From contig JABFRB010000001.1 in the NCBI GenBank assembly GCA_013141385.1, positions 248,001-312,000 on the forward strand: a DNA stretch of 64,000 bases, given 5' to 3'. Origin of the DNA: Bacteroidales bacterium (GTDB taxonomy: Bacteria; Bacteroidota; Bacteroidia; Bacteroidales; Tenuifilaceae). A program made the translations under genes and the position numbers. Under the pieces are notes generated by a model. The model saw only the letters and a list, made by a program, of their open reading frames with translations. It was not told the origin of the DNA and made no database searches. Shown here piece after piece: positions 34,400 to 42,563 of the stretch (positions within the stretch are counted from its first letter, which is position 1; each line of letters starts with the position of its first letter).

Positions 34400-35155
34400 A
34401 TGAACTATCTAATTATTGAGGACGAGCGTTTATCCGCTGAAAGGCTAGAAGGAATGATAAAAAGATTATTCCCCGATTTTGTATTGGTGAAAACCCTCGA
34501 TTCTGTTAAATCTGCCGTTAAATGGTTGGCTAATAATGAGCATCCCGCTTTAGGTTTCTTTGATATTCAATTAGCCGATGGGCTAAGCTTCGAGATATTT
34601 GAACAGATTCAACCGCAATTCCCCGTGATATTCACAACTGCATTCAACGAGTACGCCATTCGGGCGTTTAAGGTTAATAGCATCGATTATCTTCTAAAAC
34701 CGATTGATGAAACTGAATTAAAAGCATCCATTCTAAAATTCAAGCAAGGGATTAGTAAACCTATTGGTATAGAGAACCAGGCCATTGCCAAAACTCTTCA
34801 GATGCTATCGAATAGCTACAAATCCAGGTTTTTGGTTAAGGTTGGAGAGCATCTACGAATGATTGCTGTTGATGAAATAGCCATATTTATTAGCATGGAG
34901 AAGTCAACATTCCTCAGAACTTACAATGGGAGGGATTATGGTATCGATTTTACCCTTGAGCAAATTGAGGGCTTGATTGACCCAAAGAAGTTTTTCCGTG
35001 TAAACCGCAAGTTTATTGTTGATATTAAATCTATCCAAGATATTATAGCCTACTCCAATAGCCGATTAAAGCTAAAACTTGCCGTTACCACCGATGAAGA
35101 GGTTATTGTTAGCCGCGAGCGGGTAGGGGAGTTTAAGGAGTGGTTGGAGAAATAG
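34400..35155 (+). CDS. LytTR-family response regulator
   Basis: A 251-residue response regulator. Receiver domain (about 1-120): acidic pair EDE at residues 7-9, phospho-acceptor Asp near residue 55 (FFDIQLADG), Thr/Ser near 80 (FTTAFNEYA), Lys near 100 (LLKPIDE). LytTR DNA-binding domain (about 150-250) with HLRMIAVDEIAIF, RTYNGRDY, FFRVNRKFIVDIKSI and the closing YSNSRLKLKL. Paired with the LytS-type kinase at 32488; the sequence between holds the methyltransferase-like gene. Its promoter region is a 47-bp repeat array, which could be an autoregulatory binding array, an inference only. Confidence 0.93.
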   Translation: MNYLIIEDERLSAERLEGMIKRLFPDFVLVKTLDSVKSAVKWLANNEHPALGFFDIQLADGLSFEIFEQIQPQFPVIFTTAFNEYAIRAFKVNSIDYLLKPIDETELKASILKFKQGISKPIGIENQAIAKTLQMLSNSYKSRFLVKVGEHLRMIAVDEIAIFISMEKSTFLRTYNGRDYGIDFTLEQIEGLIDPKKFFRVNRKFIVDIKSIQDIIAYSNSRLKLKLAVTTDEEVIVSRERVGEFKEWLEK

Positions 35156-35334
35156 CTGCATAAGCCACCCATAATTCAATACCATGCAGCCTATGAAAAC
35201 TTATTGTAAAGTGTCATCCTGAGCGAAGCGAAGGAACTCATAATCTAAAACCAGATAGCCGCCTTCGATGCTGCCTAAAAACAACGCACTCCCCCCTTGA
35301 CCTACCCCTGTAGCTTTCCCTCCATTCTAGGTGT

Positions 35335-35510
35335 AACATGAGTTTGATGTAAGTATGATATACTGATTCTCAGTTCACCATTAGATTGTTGCTTTGTCAT
35401 GCTGAACGGAGTGAAGCATCTGTATTTTAAATAGCTAGATCCTTCGCTTCGCTCAGAACCGAGCTTGCGAGTTCGGCGGAGCCAATGACACCTTACATCA
35501 AACTCACGTT
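35335..35510. repeat. MITE-like palindromic element, 176-bp copy
   Basis: Left end AACATGAGTTTGATGTAAG, right end reverse AACGTGAGTTTGATGTAAG: 18 of 19 positions match. The interior has TCATGCTGAACGGAGTGAAG and, further on, CCTTCGCTTCGCTCAG, followed by an insertion GAGCTTGCGAGTTCGGCGG not present in the 39-kb copy. No coding capacity. Confidence 0.8.
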
Positions 35511-35667
35511 TTAGGTATAGCTAAAACCTCCACGAGTAATCCTTTAAACGTCCAGCTCCTTAACTGAACCGCCCCGATTCACACCCCGCCCTTTACTTCC
35601 ATAGCATGTAACTTGCACATTTTTAGGAGAATCCAACCGATACTAGGAAGAATCCAACAAAAACAAC

Positions 35668-35940
35668 GATGATCTTTACCAAAACAACGATGTTTTATAC
35701 CAAAGCAAGGATGATCTTTACCAATGCAACGATGTATTGTACCAAAACATGGATGATCTTTACCGATACAACGATGTTTTGTACCAAAACATGTATGATC
35801 TTTACCGATACAACGATGTTTTGTTCCAATACAAGGATGATCTTTACCAATGCAACGATGTATTGTACCAAAACATGGATGATCTTTACCGATACAACGA
35901 TGTTTTGTTCCAATACAAGGATGATCTTTACCAAACAAGG
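35668..35940. repeat. 21-bp tandem array, 13 units (alternating A and B forms)
   Basis: Exactly 13 units of 21 bases. Odd units are of form GATGATCTTTACCRAWRCAAC (A) and even units of form GATGTWTTRTWCCAAWRCAWG (B), so there is a 42-bp higher-order period; the run starts and ends with A. Because 21 is divisible by 3 and the units lack stops in several frames, three or more frames stay open. The minus-strand frame (35579-35938, TTG start) would encode 13 seven-residue repeats G-x-x-H-x-C-x with every His and Cys kept. I annotate it as a DNA repeat, with coding unproven. Confidence 0.9.
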
Positions 35941-36171
35941 ATAATCCATACTAAAGTAGGGATATTCTGGGCGTATTCAGCGATTTGTGTCCCCAATCTG
36001 CTCGTGACAAGTACCGATACCCAACAGATTTAGGAAATACCTAAGCATAAGAGCAACGAAATAGTTGATATTTATACCAAAGTACCAACACGAAGCATAC
36101 AAAAAATAAATTACGTTTAATGAATTATGTTATATTTGTATAAGGATGACAAAAACCAGACCTATAAACGA

Positions 36172-36698
36172 GTTGTGTGCAAGTTTATTAGAATAACGTA
36201 AATTTATCGAGATTGCTATAGTTTGTTTTTAAGAAAGAGTTTTAAAAAGATAATTAACTTTACTAAAATTAACTAATACTTGATAATATGGAAAAGATTG
36301 AAACATTGAAAAGCCAGTTAAAAGTTATAAAAAGAAAACTTATTGAACTGAGACTAGAAGAGAGTTTTAAAAAAATTGATAATGAATCTAAAATCAATGA
36401 ACTTGAAAAAGAAGGAAATGAAATTATTCAAGAAATTTCATCCATAAGAAACAAAAAGAATCAATATTTTGTGTCTTTTAATTATGAGAATATTATTACA
36501 AATTACAATGTAAACGTTTTTAATATAATTCATTGCTCAGATATTGATTGTAAGATTAATACAAGGACTAAATTCCTGAATAACGAAAATGAATATATTA
36601 AATTAAGAAATGAAATAATAGAGAAATACATAAGCGATTATATGTACAGAATAAATAATCTAGAAATAATACGAATATAATAAAAACCTGCACACAAC
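36172..36698 (+). mobile_element. Cassette-like unit 1 (coiled-coil gene)
   Basis: Left end GTTGTGTGCA at 36172-36181 is the exact reverse complement of TGCACACAAC at 36689-36698. The unit carries one plus-strand gene (36288-36680) whose stop lies 8 bases before the right repeat. This matches an integron-type cassette, in which the right-hand site pairs with the cassette's own left end. No integrase is in the window, so the label is an inference. Confidence 0.5.
36288..36680 (+). CDS. Hypothetical coiled-coil protein in a cassette-like unit
   Basis: A 130-residue protein, strongly charged. Residues about 1-65 are an uninterrupted helical coiled coil (MEKIETLKSQLKVIKRKLIE, followed by KINELEKEGNEIIQEIS). 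The C-terminal half has beta-like stretches (QYFVSFNYENIITNYNVNVF) and a few Cys (CSDIDCK). No signal peptide and no recognised family. Base use is more A-rich than neighbouring housekeeping genes, as is typical of accessory genes. It sits alone between GTTGTGTGCA and TGCACACAAC ends, with no promoter visible. Function unknown. Confidence 0.6.
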   Translation: MEKIETLKSQLKVIKRKLIELRLEESFKKIDNESKINELEKEGNEIIQEISSIRNKKNQYFVSFNYENIITNYNVNVFNIIHCSDIDCKINTRTKFLNNENEYIKLRNEIIEKYISDYMYRINNLEIIRI

Positions 36699-36838
36699 AT
36701 GTGGTTAAAAATATTGGAGCTGATGACGCATCAGCAAGGTTTTCGCTCACCACAAAGTTCATTAACGGTGGATACGGAAGCAGCCGTTAACTCTCCAACA
36801 TTTCCAACCACAGTAACGTTAGCGACAAGTTACCGCCA
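36689..36838 (+). other. attC-like site A
   Basis: 150 bases with nested symmetry. TGCACACAAC (36689-36698) is followed by TGTGGTT (36700-36706) and TTGGAG (36714-36719), which pair exactly with CTCCAA (36793-36798) and AACCACA (36806-36812). Between them are CTGATG/CATCAG and TTAACGG (36762-36768)/CCGTTAA (36784-36790) hairpins. It ends with AACGTTAGCG and the next unit's GTTACCGCCA (36829-36838). This two-part R''-L''...L'-R' layout is what attC sites have; the classical GTTRRRY consensus is only partly met. Confidence 0.55.
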
Positions 36839-38216
36839 ATATTAAACGACAGAAAAATGCGATAATATGACAACTTTATTTGATAGACTAGTTGAGTTAG
36901 AAAATTTAAAAACAGGCAAAGACTCTGGTGTTGCCCAAAAGCGTGGACTAGATTTTGAAAGACTAGTTCGTGACTTATTTTTAAAGCAAAATATATTATC
37001 CGTTATAAAACAAACTGGCTACCATACTTCTGATAATCGTTCCGAGCAGATAGATGGCGTGATTAATTTTAATGGTAAAATATTTCTTTTAGAGGTGAAA
37101 TGGGATGAGAAATTAGCAGCTTCCTCATTGTATGAATTTATTGGAAAAATTGAAAATAAGTTTTATGGAACACTAGGAATATTCATTTCTTATCATGAAT
37201 TAAGTGATAATTTTATCAATGCGTTAAGAAAAGGCAGAAAACAAAATGTTATTGTTCTACATGGGGACGACATAAAAATGATTCTAGAAAAAGAGGTTAA
37301 TCTTAAAAACTTTTTCAAATATGCACTTGAAAAGTTATCGTTTGATAATTTATCGCATATATCTGTAAAAGAATTTTGCGAATTCGAGAAGTTACAAGAT
37401 AATAAAAATCTTGAAATTCAATATGATAGCCAAAAGGTTAAGGATTTTATTCAAAACAACATAACATCTAAATCAACTCATGATTCAATTGATTTAGAAA
37501 TTGAACTTGATAAATTGTCAGAGAGTGAAAAGGCGAAGGTTTACACAATTCTTTTAAAACAAGCTAAAAATCTTCTTCAGTTTAGATTTCCAAAGCCTAC
37601 AACTTATATAAACACGAGTAACTTTTTTTCAATATACAAACCAGATTTTGCAAAACCAGATTTATCCGAATTACCGAATAAATTTTTTGGTGAGCTGATA
37701 TTTGAAGACGCTAAAACTTATTTATTACGATTTCTTGATGAATTTCTTGATGAATTTCCGAAAATTGACAAGGATGCGAAGAAGAAATACTTCGATAATA
37801 TTGTCGAGTTGTATAATAGGTCTGATTGGGAAATTGAAAATGCTTTAACTGAAATATTGAAACTGTATAGCGAGATTTATCCCCCCAAAATATTAAAACA
37901 AGTTTACAAGCTATATATTGAATACTATTATTCTTCTTCAAGAGAAGATAGATTTGCACAAAAATCGTATGCAATATCCTTGATTAAGAACAAAAAAATA
38001 GATGAAGCAACAATCATTGAATGGATAAACGAAAAAGTATATCAAGATTTAAAATTGTATCAAGATTTTAAGGAATTCAATTTTAAATATTTTGCACAGA
38101 CATATGCAAATATTGGACAATCTATAGGTTATGACATTAATTCGTGGATAGAGAAAATGAAAGAAATATATAAAAATCAGAAAAAGAAACTAGAAGAATG
38201 AAATACTGGCGGTAAC
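36829..38216 (+). mobile_element. Cassette-like unit 2 (PDDEXK nuclease gene)
   Basis: Left end GTTACCGCCA at 36829-36838 is the exact reverse complement of TGGCGGTAAC at 38207-38216. The single gene inside (36867-38201) ends 5 bases before the right repeat. This repeats the architecture of unit 1 with a different end sequence, as expected if each unit carries its own matched pair. Confidence 0.5.
36867..38201 (+). CDS. PDDEXK restriction-endonuclease-like protein (Mrr-type)
   Basis: A 444-residue protein. N-terminal residues about 20-155 form a PDDEXK nuclease of the Mrr_cat type: FERLVRDLF near residue 30 (the upstream Glu), EQIDGVI with the metal Asp near 66, and LEVKW near 76-80 with the E-x-K pair. 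The rest (about 160-444) is a charged helical region rich in Lys and Glu without a recognised domain, ending MKEIYKNQKKKLEE. Mrr-type enzymes cut modified foreign DNA, so a defence role is plausible, though no methyltransferase is nearby. It is the only gene in a cassette-like unit, consistent with mobile defence cargo. Confidence 0.75.
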   Translation: MTTLFDRLVELENLKTGKDSGVAQKRGLDFERLVRDLFLKQNILSVIKQTGYHTSDNRSEQIDGVINFNGKIFLLEVKWDEKLAASSLYEFIGKIENKFYGTLGIFISYHELSDNFINALRKGRKQNVIVLHGDDIKMILEKEVNLKNFFKYALEKLSFDNLSHISVKEFCEFEKLQDNKNLEIQYDSQKVKDFIQNNITSKSTHDSIDLEIELDKLSESEKAKVYTILLKQAKNLLQFRFPKPTTYINTSNFFSIYKPDFAKPDLSELPNKFFGELIFEDAKTYLLRFLDEFLDEFPKIDKDAKKKYFDNIVELYNRSDWEIENALTEILKLYSEIYPPKILKQVYKLYIEYYYSSSREDRFAQKSYAISLIKNKKIDEATIIEWINEKVYQDLKLYQDFKEFNFKYFAQTYANIGQSIGYDINSWIEKMKEIYKNQKKKLEE

Positions 38217-38342
38217 AAAGTGTAGCGGGCAATAAAGGTTTCCGTGGTATTCGAGCATTCTGCCCCGCATAAACTTTGGTGTAGCTTGACTGTGACGAAG
38301 CCTGCAATCCCTTACTGCCGCTACACTCAAACGTTAAAGAGA
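38207..38342 (+). other. attC-like site B
   Basis: 136 bases of the same plan as site A. TGGCGGTAAC (38207-38216), two bases, AGTGTAGCGG (38219-38228); then CCGCTACACT (38318-38327) as its exact 10-base complement, two bases, AACGTTA (38330-38336). The 90 bases between are GC-rich compared with the surroundings. The following GTTAAAGAGA (38333-38342) would be the left end of the next unit. Confidence 0.55.
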
Positions 38343-38476
38343 TTGAATAACAACATGATTCCCGTTACGATAAGTGAAAAAATAATAGATTGATAAAGTG
38401 GAGACCAGAAGCCACTTTAAAAAACGAGGTGAAACCGAAAAACCTTACAAGTAGGAAAACTAAATCAAAGAAAATT

Positions 38477-38998
38477 ATGAATTGGTATCTAAAAGTTTTA
38501 AGACAATATGCTGACTTTAGCGGAAGAGCAAGAAGAGAAGAGTATTGGATGTTTACATTATTCAATATGATTTTCATTATTGTTGCAATGATTTTGGACA
38601 ACATTTTAGGTTTAACAGTAGAAGAAGAGCCGTATGGAGTTTTTTATTTTCTTTATGCATTAGCGGTATTGATTCCTGGATTAGCTGTTACAGTTAGGCG
38701 GCTTCATGATGTTGGGAAAAGCGGTTGGATGATTTTAGTTGCTTTAATTCCAATAATTGGCGCAATTTGGTTATTAGCGCTTATGGTTATTGATAGTGAT
38801 CCTGGGGATAATGAATATGGACAGAACCCAAAAGGAGTGACATCTGAGCAAAAGGATGAACAATTTATTCAAGAGTTAATTGAGAAAAGTGGAGGAGAAG
38901 CGGAACCAATTATTATTATTGATAAATGTCCTGCTTGCGGAAAAAAGGTATCTGACAATGATAAAACTTGTCCTGATTGTGGACTCTCCTTAATTTAA
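38477..38998 (+). CDS. DUF805 membrane protein with C-terminal zinc ribbon
   Basis: A 173-residue protein starting at the ATG at 38477 (MNWYLKVLRQYADFSGRARR), because the preceding in-frame codons are basic and not family-like. The DUF805 domain includes FSGRARREEYW at about 15-25, the following membrane helices (about 28-45, 60-80 and 95-115), TVRRLHDVGKSGW near 80 and DSDPGDNEYGQNP near 117-129. The C-terminal end (about 152-170) is a zinc ribbon with CPACGKK and CPDCGLS. DUF805 proteins are of unknown function. The gene follows attC-like site B and may be the cargo of a third cassette whose right end was replaced by the MITE-like element that starts at its stop codon. Confidence 0.88.
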   Translation: MNWYLKVLRQYADFSGRARREEYWMFTLFNMIFIIVAMILDNILGLTVEEEPYGVFYFLYALAVLIPGLAVTVRRLHDVGKSGWMILVALIPIIGAIWLLALMVIDSDPGDNEYGQNPKGVTSEQKDEQFIQELIEKSGGEAEPIIIIDKCPACGKKVSDNDKTCPDCGLSLI

Positions 38999-39145
38999 CG
39001 TGAGTTCGATTTAAGTACAACATATTGATTGTCAGTACAAAAATAGATTATTGCTTTGTCATGCTGAACGGAGTGAAGCATCTAGTCTTTAGGTAATTAG
39101 ATCCTTCGCTTCGCTCAGGATGACACCTTACATCGAACTGACGTT
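38997..39145. repeat. MITE-like palindromic element, 149-bp copy
   Basis: The cleanest copy. Left end AACGTGAGTTCGATTTAAG, right end reverse AACGTCAGTTCGATGTAAG: 17 of 19 positions identical. Core TCATGCTGAACGGAGTGAAG near 39059 and CCTTCGCTTCGCTCAGGATG near 39103. Both sides are flanked by ATTT. It overlaps the last two bases of the DUF805 stop codon. Confidence 0.85.
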
Positions 39146-39168
39146 ATTTAATAATCTCCTTACTGGTT

Positions 39169-41268
39169 TCAATTATTTCCAACTATATCCAATTGCTTCT
39201 GGAGCAACCTCTTCTTTATAATAAATTCACGGCTGTACATCATATTAACAAAGAGAACCATTGCCTCATTAAAAACATCAAGCTCCACGTTGTTAAAGCT
39301 ACTACCATCATAATATTCTCTATCCTTGGATAAATAATGGTCAATTTTCTCCATTTGCGTATCATCCAAATAATTCTGCTCTTTAGCCTCGGGCAGCACT
39401 TCTTGGATTTGCTGAACAATTCTCCTCTCAATTACCTTTACATCGGCAATTATCCGTACAATTTTGCTCGATGAGTTTTTTTGATAGATTGGCGCAATAG
39501 TTTGGCTAAGCTCCGTGTAATTTTTAAGGCATATCTCGGATTCGGGGTAAATTCTGAAATAGGTTTTATACAAATTAGTTATAGTGGCTTTATCGGCATC
39601 GTTGGATTTTGAGCAAACGAATTTAAATATCTCCCTATCAATTTTATCTAAGGATTCTTGCAACGCTGCTTTTTCGCTTTCTAAATCTTTAAGCAGATTT
39701 GGAACATCGCTCTTTGAGCATTTCTTCCCATCAAAATCAAACGATTTAATCTTGTACTCCTTAGCGGAGATAGTTTTGAGCAGTTCAATATCCGAACTAA
39801 TTGCATCAATCTTTTTAGGAATTGAGCAATTCTCTGTACTATAAATTTGGTTGAAATCGGTAAATATCGATTTTCCATCTGCCCCTAAATCTTCGGCGTT
39901 AAATTGGGTTATCCTACGATTATCATAAAAACCCTTGAATTCCTTATTGTATGTGTGTTTCTTGTACTCTTCGTAGTACATCTCCTTGAATTTCTCTAGG
40001 TTCAATGTAATTACTTCACCATCATTAAATTTTACAACGGAGAAAAGCTTCTCGGTCATTAGCTTTTGTGCCTTCTCAGGATTGCTAAAAAGTGCCCAAG
40101 CCGATTCCTTCACAGTTTCAGTTTTTTCAATACCCAATGTTTGTAGATAGCGCTCCCTTTCAACAGTGCTAGGGTGCGATGACCATTGATCCTTAACCAC
40201 TATTCTGCTTTGCTGGAAGTTTGATGAGCCATTATCGTTCAGTACAGGTAATCCACATTCCAACCCCAAATCATTATTTATCGCAAAATGCGATATTATT
40301 TCACTTTGATGAGTGTAAATATTATCGGGTTTTAGGTTTTGACCAATCCATCTTTCGTACTGGTTCAAGAGCGTATTGTAGCATGAACCAGATATTTCGA
40401 GCCTTTTTAGTGCGGTGATTAAATGCTCAGGGCCACAAACCATAGCCGAAACAGCATCGGCATTATGCTCCATTTGCCTGGATAGGCTTAGGTTGGTTTT
40501 GTTTACCACGATGTACACTTTTTGTAATACCCATTGTATGCTTTGCACAATTTTAACGGTAAGGCTGGCAAAGAACTGGAAGTAACCGCTTATGGATGCC
40601 CAGCTATCAATCGTTTCTGCGTAACCTTTATTGTCATACAGCATGTTATAAATCAGCCTATTCACATAAAAAACATACGATCCAAGTTTCATACTGTGCT
40701 GCGAGAAGTGCCCAAATTCATGAGCAATAACAGCTTTGAATTCGCTTAGATTTACCGAGTTTACAAAACCCAAACCGATTAGCAGATTCTTTTTAACAGG
40801 GAAGAACATGCTCAGGAAGCTGGAATCGTAGAAAACACTGGCGTTTACATCCTGCGAAATGTATATTTTCTTTGGCAACGGGGATTTTGTTTCATTTGCC
40901 AACCGTTCGATGAATGAGAAGATTTCGGGGAAATCTTTCCTGTTTATCTCAATAAAGCCACTTTTATCAACCCTTTTAATTGCAAATATAAATTTGATTA
41001 GGAAGTAGATAACCATAAGCCCTAAGCCAATCATCCCAAGCCCAATCATAAGGGTTAAAAACATGGGCTTAAGGATTATCAGCATAACCCCTAGCCACGA
41101 AACTATTGCTGCCAAACCAACGGATAATAGTATCAACACAATGTAAACCGCAATAAATAGGAATATTGATAGTACAACCTTAAAAGCCTCTAACCTGAAC
41201 TCCTTTGAGGGCTTAAGCGATTCTTCGTTAAATGTTTTTGGTGATGGGGGATAAGTGAAGTTTTTCAT
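39169..41268 (-). CDS. M48 family membrane zinc metallopeptidase
   Basis: A 699-residue protein when started at the ATG at 41268 (MKNFTYPPSPKTF); upstream in-frame codons add an unlikely hydrophobic stretch. Two membrane-helix pairs lie at about 30-75 and 80-110. The M48 peptidase motif is VIAHEFGHFSQH at about residue 195, with the third zinc ligand near 260-270 in QMEHNADAVSA. A long C-terminal part (about 340-699) has no recognised domain; it includes a coiled region and may hold a substrate-binding role. Similar large M48 proteins occur in Bacteroidota and probably act in membrane protein quality control. Isolated gene. Confidence 0.88.
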   Translation of the reverse strand: MKNFTYPPSPKTFNEESLKPSKEFRLEAFKVVLSIFLFIAVYIVLILLSVGLAAIVSWLGVMLIILKPMFLTLMIGLGMIGLGLMVIYFLIKFIFAIKRVDKSGFIEINRKDFPEIFSFIERLANETKSPLPKKIYISQDVNASVFYDSSFLSMFFPVKKNLLIGLGFVNSVNLSEFKAVIAHEFGHFSQHSMKLGSYVFYVNRLIYNMLYDNKGYAETIDSWASISGYFQFFASLTVKIVQSIQWVLQKVYIVVNKTNLSLSRQMEHNADAVSAMVCGPEHLITALKRLEISGSCYNTLLNQYERWIGQNLKPDNIYTHQSEIISHFAINNDLGLECGLPVLNDNGSSNFQQSRIVVKDQWSSHPSTVERERYLQTLGIEKTETVKESAWALFSNPEKAQKLMTEKLFSVVKFNDGEVITLNLEKFKEMYYEEYKKHTYNKEFKGFYDNRRITQFNAEDLGADGKSIFTDFNQIYSTENCSIPKKIDAISSDIELLKTISAKEYKIKSFDFDGKKCSKSDVPNLLKDLESEKAALQESLDKIDREIFKFVCSKSNDADKATITNLYKTYFRIYPESEICLKNYTELSQTIAPIYQKNSSSKIVRIIADVKVIERRIVQQIQEVLPEAKEQNYLDDTQMEKIDHYLSKDREYYDGSSFNNVELDVFNEAMVLFVNMMYSREFIIKKRLLQKQLDIVGNN

Positions 41269-41844
41269 GGAATGATTTTTTATCTTTTGGACATTGTATT
41301 GAACTATTTTGTAATAAAATAAGGGTTTTTCCAAAGCCAAATTTAACCACTAAGAACTCAAAGGTTACACAAAGGACACGAAGCAAAAACATTGCAAATA
41401 AATGCTTTGTGAACCTTTGTGATATACTTTGTGCCCCTTTGTGTTTAAGCTCTTTCCGATTTATTGGATAGCCCCCTCGAACATTTAGGGTTTAGTAACT
41501 AAAACATCATTTTAAAAATAGTAAAAGAAATGCATTTGGCTAATAATGCAATGATTTATTTTTTATGCTGATTTGAGGGTTTTGTAAGATACTCAATATC
41601 ACTAATGATATTTCCAACTCTGAATCTCTATGATATTCCCTGTAGCTCTACGGCAAATGATCTTTACCATATGCAGGAGTGTTATTAACCTAACCTTAGA
41701 CGATACATAGTAGGATTTGTGTAAAGAGCGATTTTGCTTAAGTTTAATGAACTGTTGTATATGAGACTAATATACGATGGTGTGAGAGGTGATATGATAG
41801 GATGAAAGAATATTGGGTGCATACTTGATTACCTGCTGCTGTTT
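41269..41844. other. Intergenic stretch with simple repeat-like text
   Basis: No gene supported. Around 41345-41455 lie short stretches such as GTTACACAAAGGACACGAAG and CTTTGTGCCCCTTTGTGT that are partly inverted copies of one another and related to text near 9.8-10.0 kb. A 30-base AT-rich segment near 41540 and the run TAGTAGGATTTGTG carry no recognisable signal. Confidence 0.5.
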
Positions 41845-42555
41845 TCATATGTCAAACGTTACTGCTAATGGTTTATGGTCACTATATTTTGTCCACTTTT
41901 CGTAAGTGCCAACTTCCACATTTTTTAATTTGTCAATGAGGTTTGATGAAGCAAAGCAATAGTCAATGTGATAAGGTCGGTCAATTTTTCTTTGCATAAA
42001 AAGTGTTTTATCTTTTTCCTTTCCTTGAGTTTGATTATGAAAATGATGATAAGTACTTATAATATTTTTGTTTTTTAAAAAGTCAACAAGGTTAGAGTGA
42101 TTTGAAACCCGTCTTGGTTTGTCCCAAATTGTATTGCTATTAAAGTCTCCAATAAGAATTATATTTTCTCCGTCTAACAAGTTGCTGTAAAAATGAACTG
42201 CTTTCCAAACTTGTTCGGTATAGTTATCGTGGTTTTCTGGTTTCTGCGACCATATTGCAAAAATTATCAAGTTAATTTTGCTATTATAAACAGATAATGG
42301 CAAAACATATTTAAAGTCGGGATTATGTATGTCAAGCAGTTCAATTTTGAAGTCGCTATATGAAAAAATTCCAATCCCTTTATGTGGATTGTCTCCATAC
42401 CATAAAATATCTGTCGGTTGTTTTATGTAAAGTCCAAAAGAAAGTTTCTCTTGATTTTCGCATTCAGGCACAACTAGAATGTCTGGATGTTCTGTCAGAA
42501 TAAACTCTGCTTTTTTGCGAAAAGCCATATTACAATTCCATGTTATTATTTTCAT
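41845..42555 (-). CDS. Endonuclease/exonuclease/phosphatase (EEP) family protein
   Basis: A 236-residue EEP enzyme, no signal peptide. Catalytic motifs: WNCNMAF near residue 6, PECENQ (metal Glu) near 32, GDFNSNT near 139 and YSDHKPL with the terminal Asp-His near 224. The YHFHNQTQG and HIDYCF segments fit the family's last strands. It may cut nucleic acid or dephosphorylate a small substrate. The PDDEXK-like gene ends 8 bases upstream on the same strand, so the two form an operon of two nuclease-fold proteins, which suggests a joint role in DNA defence or turnover. Confidence 0.85.
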   Translation of the reverse strand: MKIITWNCNMAFRKKAEFILTEHPDILVVPECENQEKLSFGLYIKQPTDILWYGDNPHKGIGIFSYSDFKIELLDIHNPDFKYVLPLSVYNSKINLIIFAIWSQKPENHDNYTEQVWKAVHFYSNLLDGENIILIGDFNSNTIWDKPRRVSNHSNLVDFLKNKNIISTYHHFHNQTQGKEKDKTLFMQRKIDRPYHIDYCFASSNLIDKLKNVEVGTYEKWTKYSDHKPLAVTFDI

Positions 42556-42563
42556 TGTTTACA

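Larger units (their letters stand above)
35156..36287. other. 1.1-kb non-coding stretch with MITE and tandem repeats
   Basis: Apart from the features listed inside (MITE-like element 35335-35510, 21-bp array 35668-35940, cassette end 36172-36181) no gene is supported. A separate fragment of the MITE core (GTCATCCTGAGCGAAGCG) lies at 35215-35232. Open frames crossing the tandem array on both strands are caused by its period being a multiple of three. Confidence 0.6.

Noticed and set aside
35668-35940. CRISPR array
   Set aside because: The units are contiguous 21-bp repeats with no unique spacers, and no cas gene is in the window.
35669-36033. Plus-strand repeat proteins across the 21-bp array (35669-35944, 35737-36033)
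   Set aside because: Open only because the repeat length is a multiple of three and units lack stops; no start signal, no domain. The minus frame is the only one with a conservation pattern worth a look.
36689-38342. tRNA or structured RNA genes at the attC-like sites
   Set aside because: The palindromic arms do not form a cloverleaf and no CCA or T-loop sequence is present.
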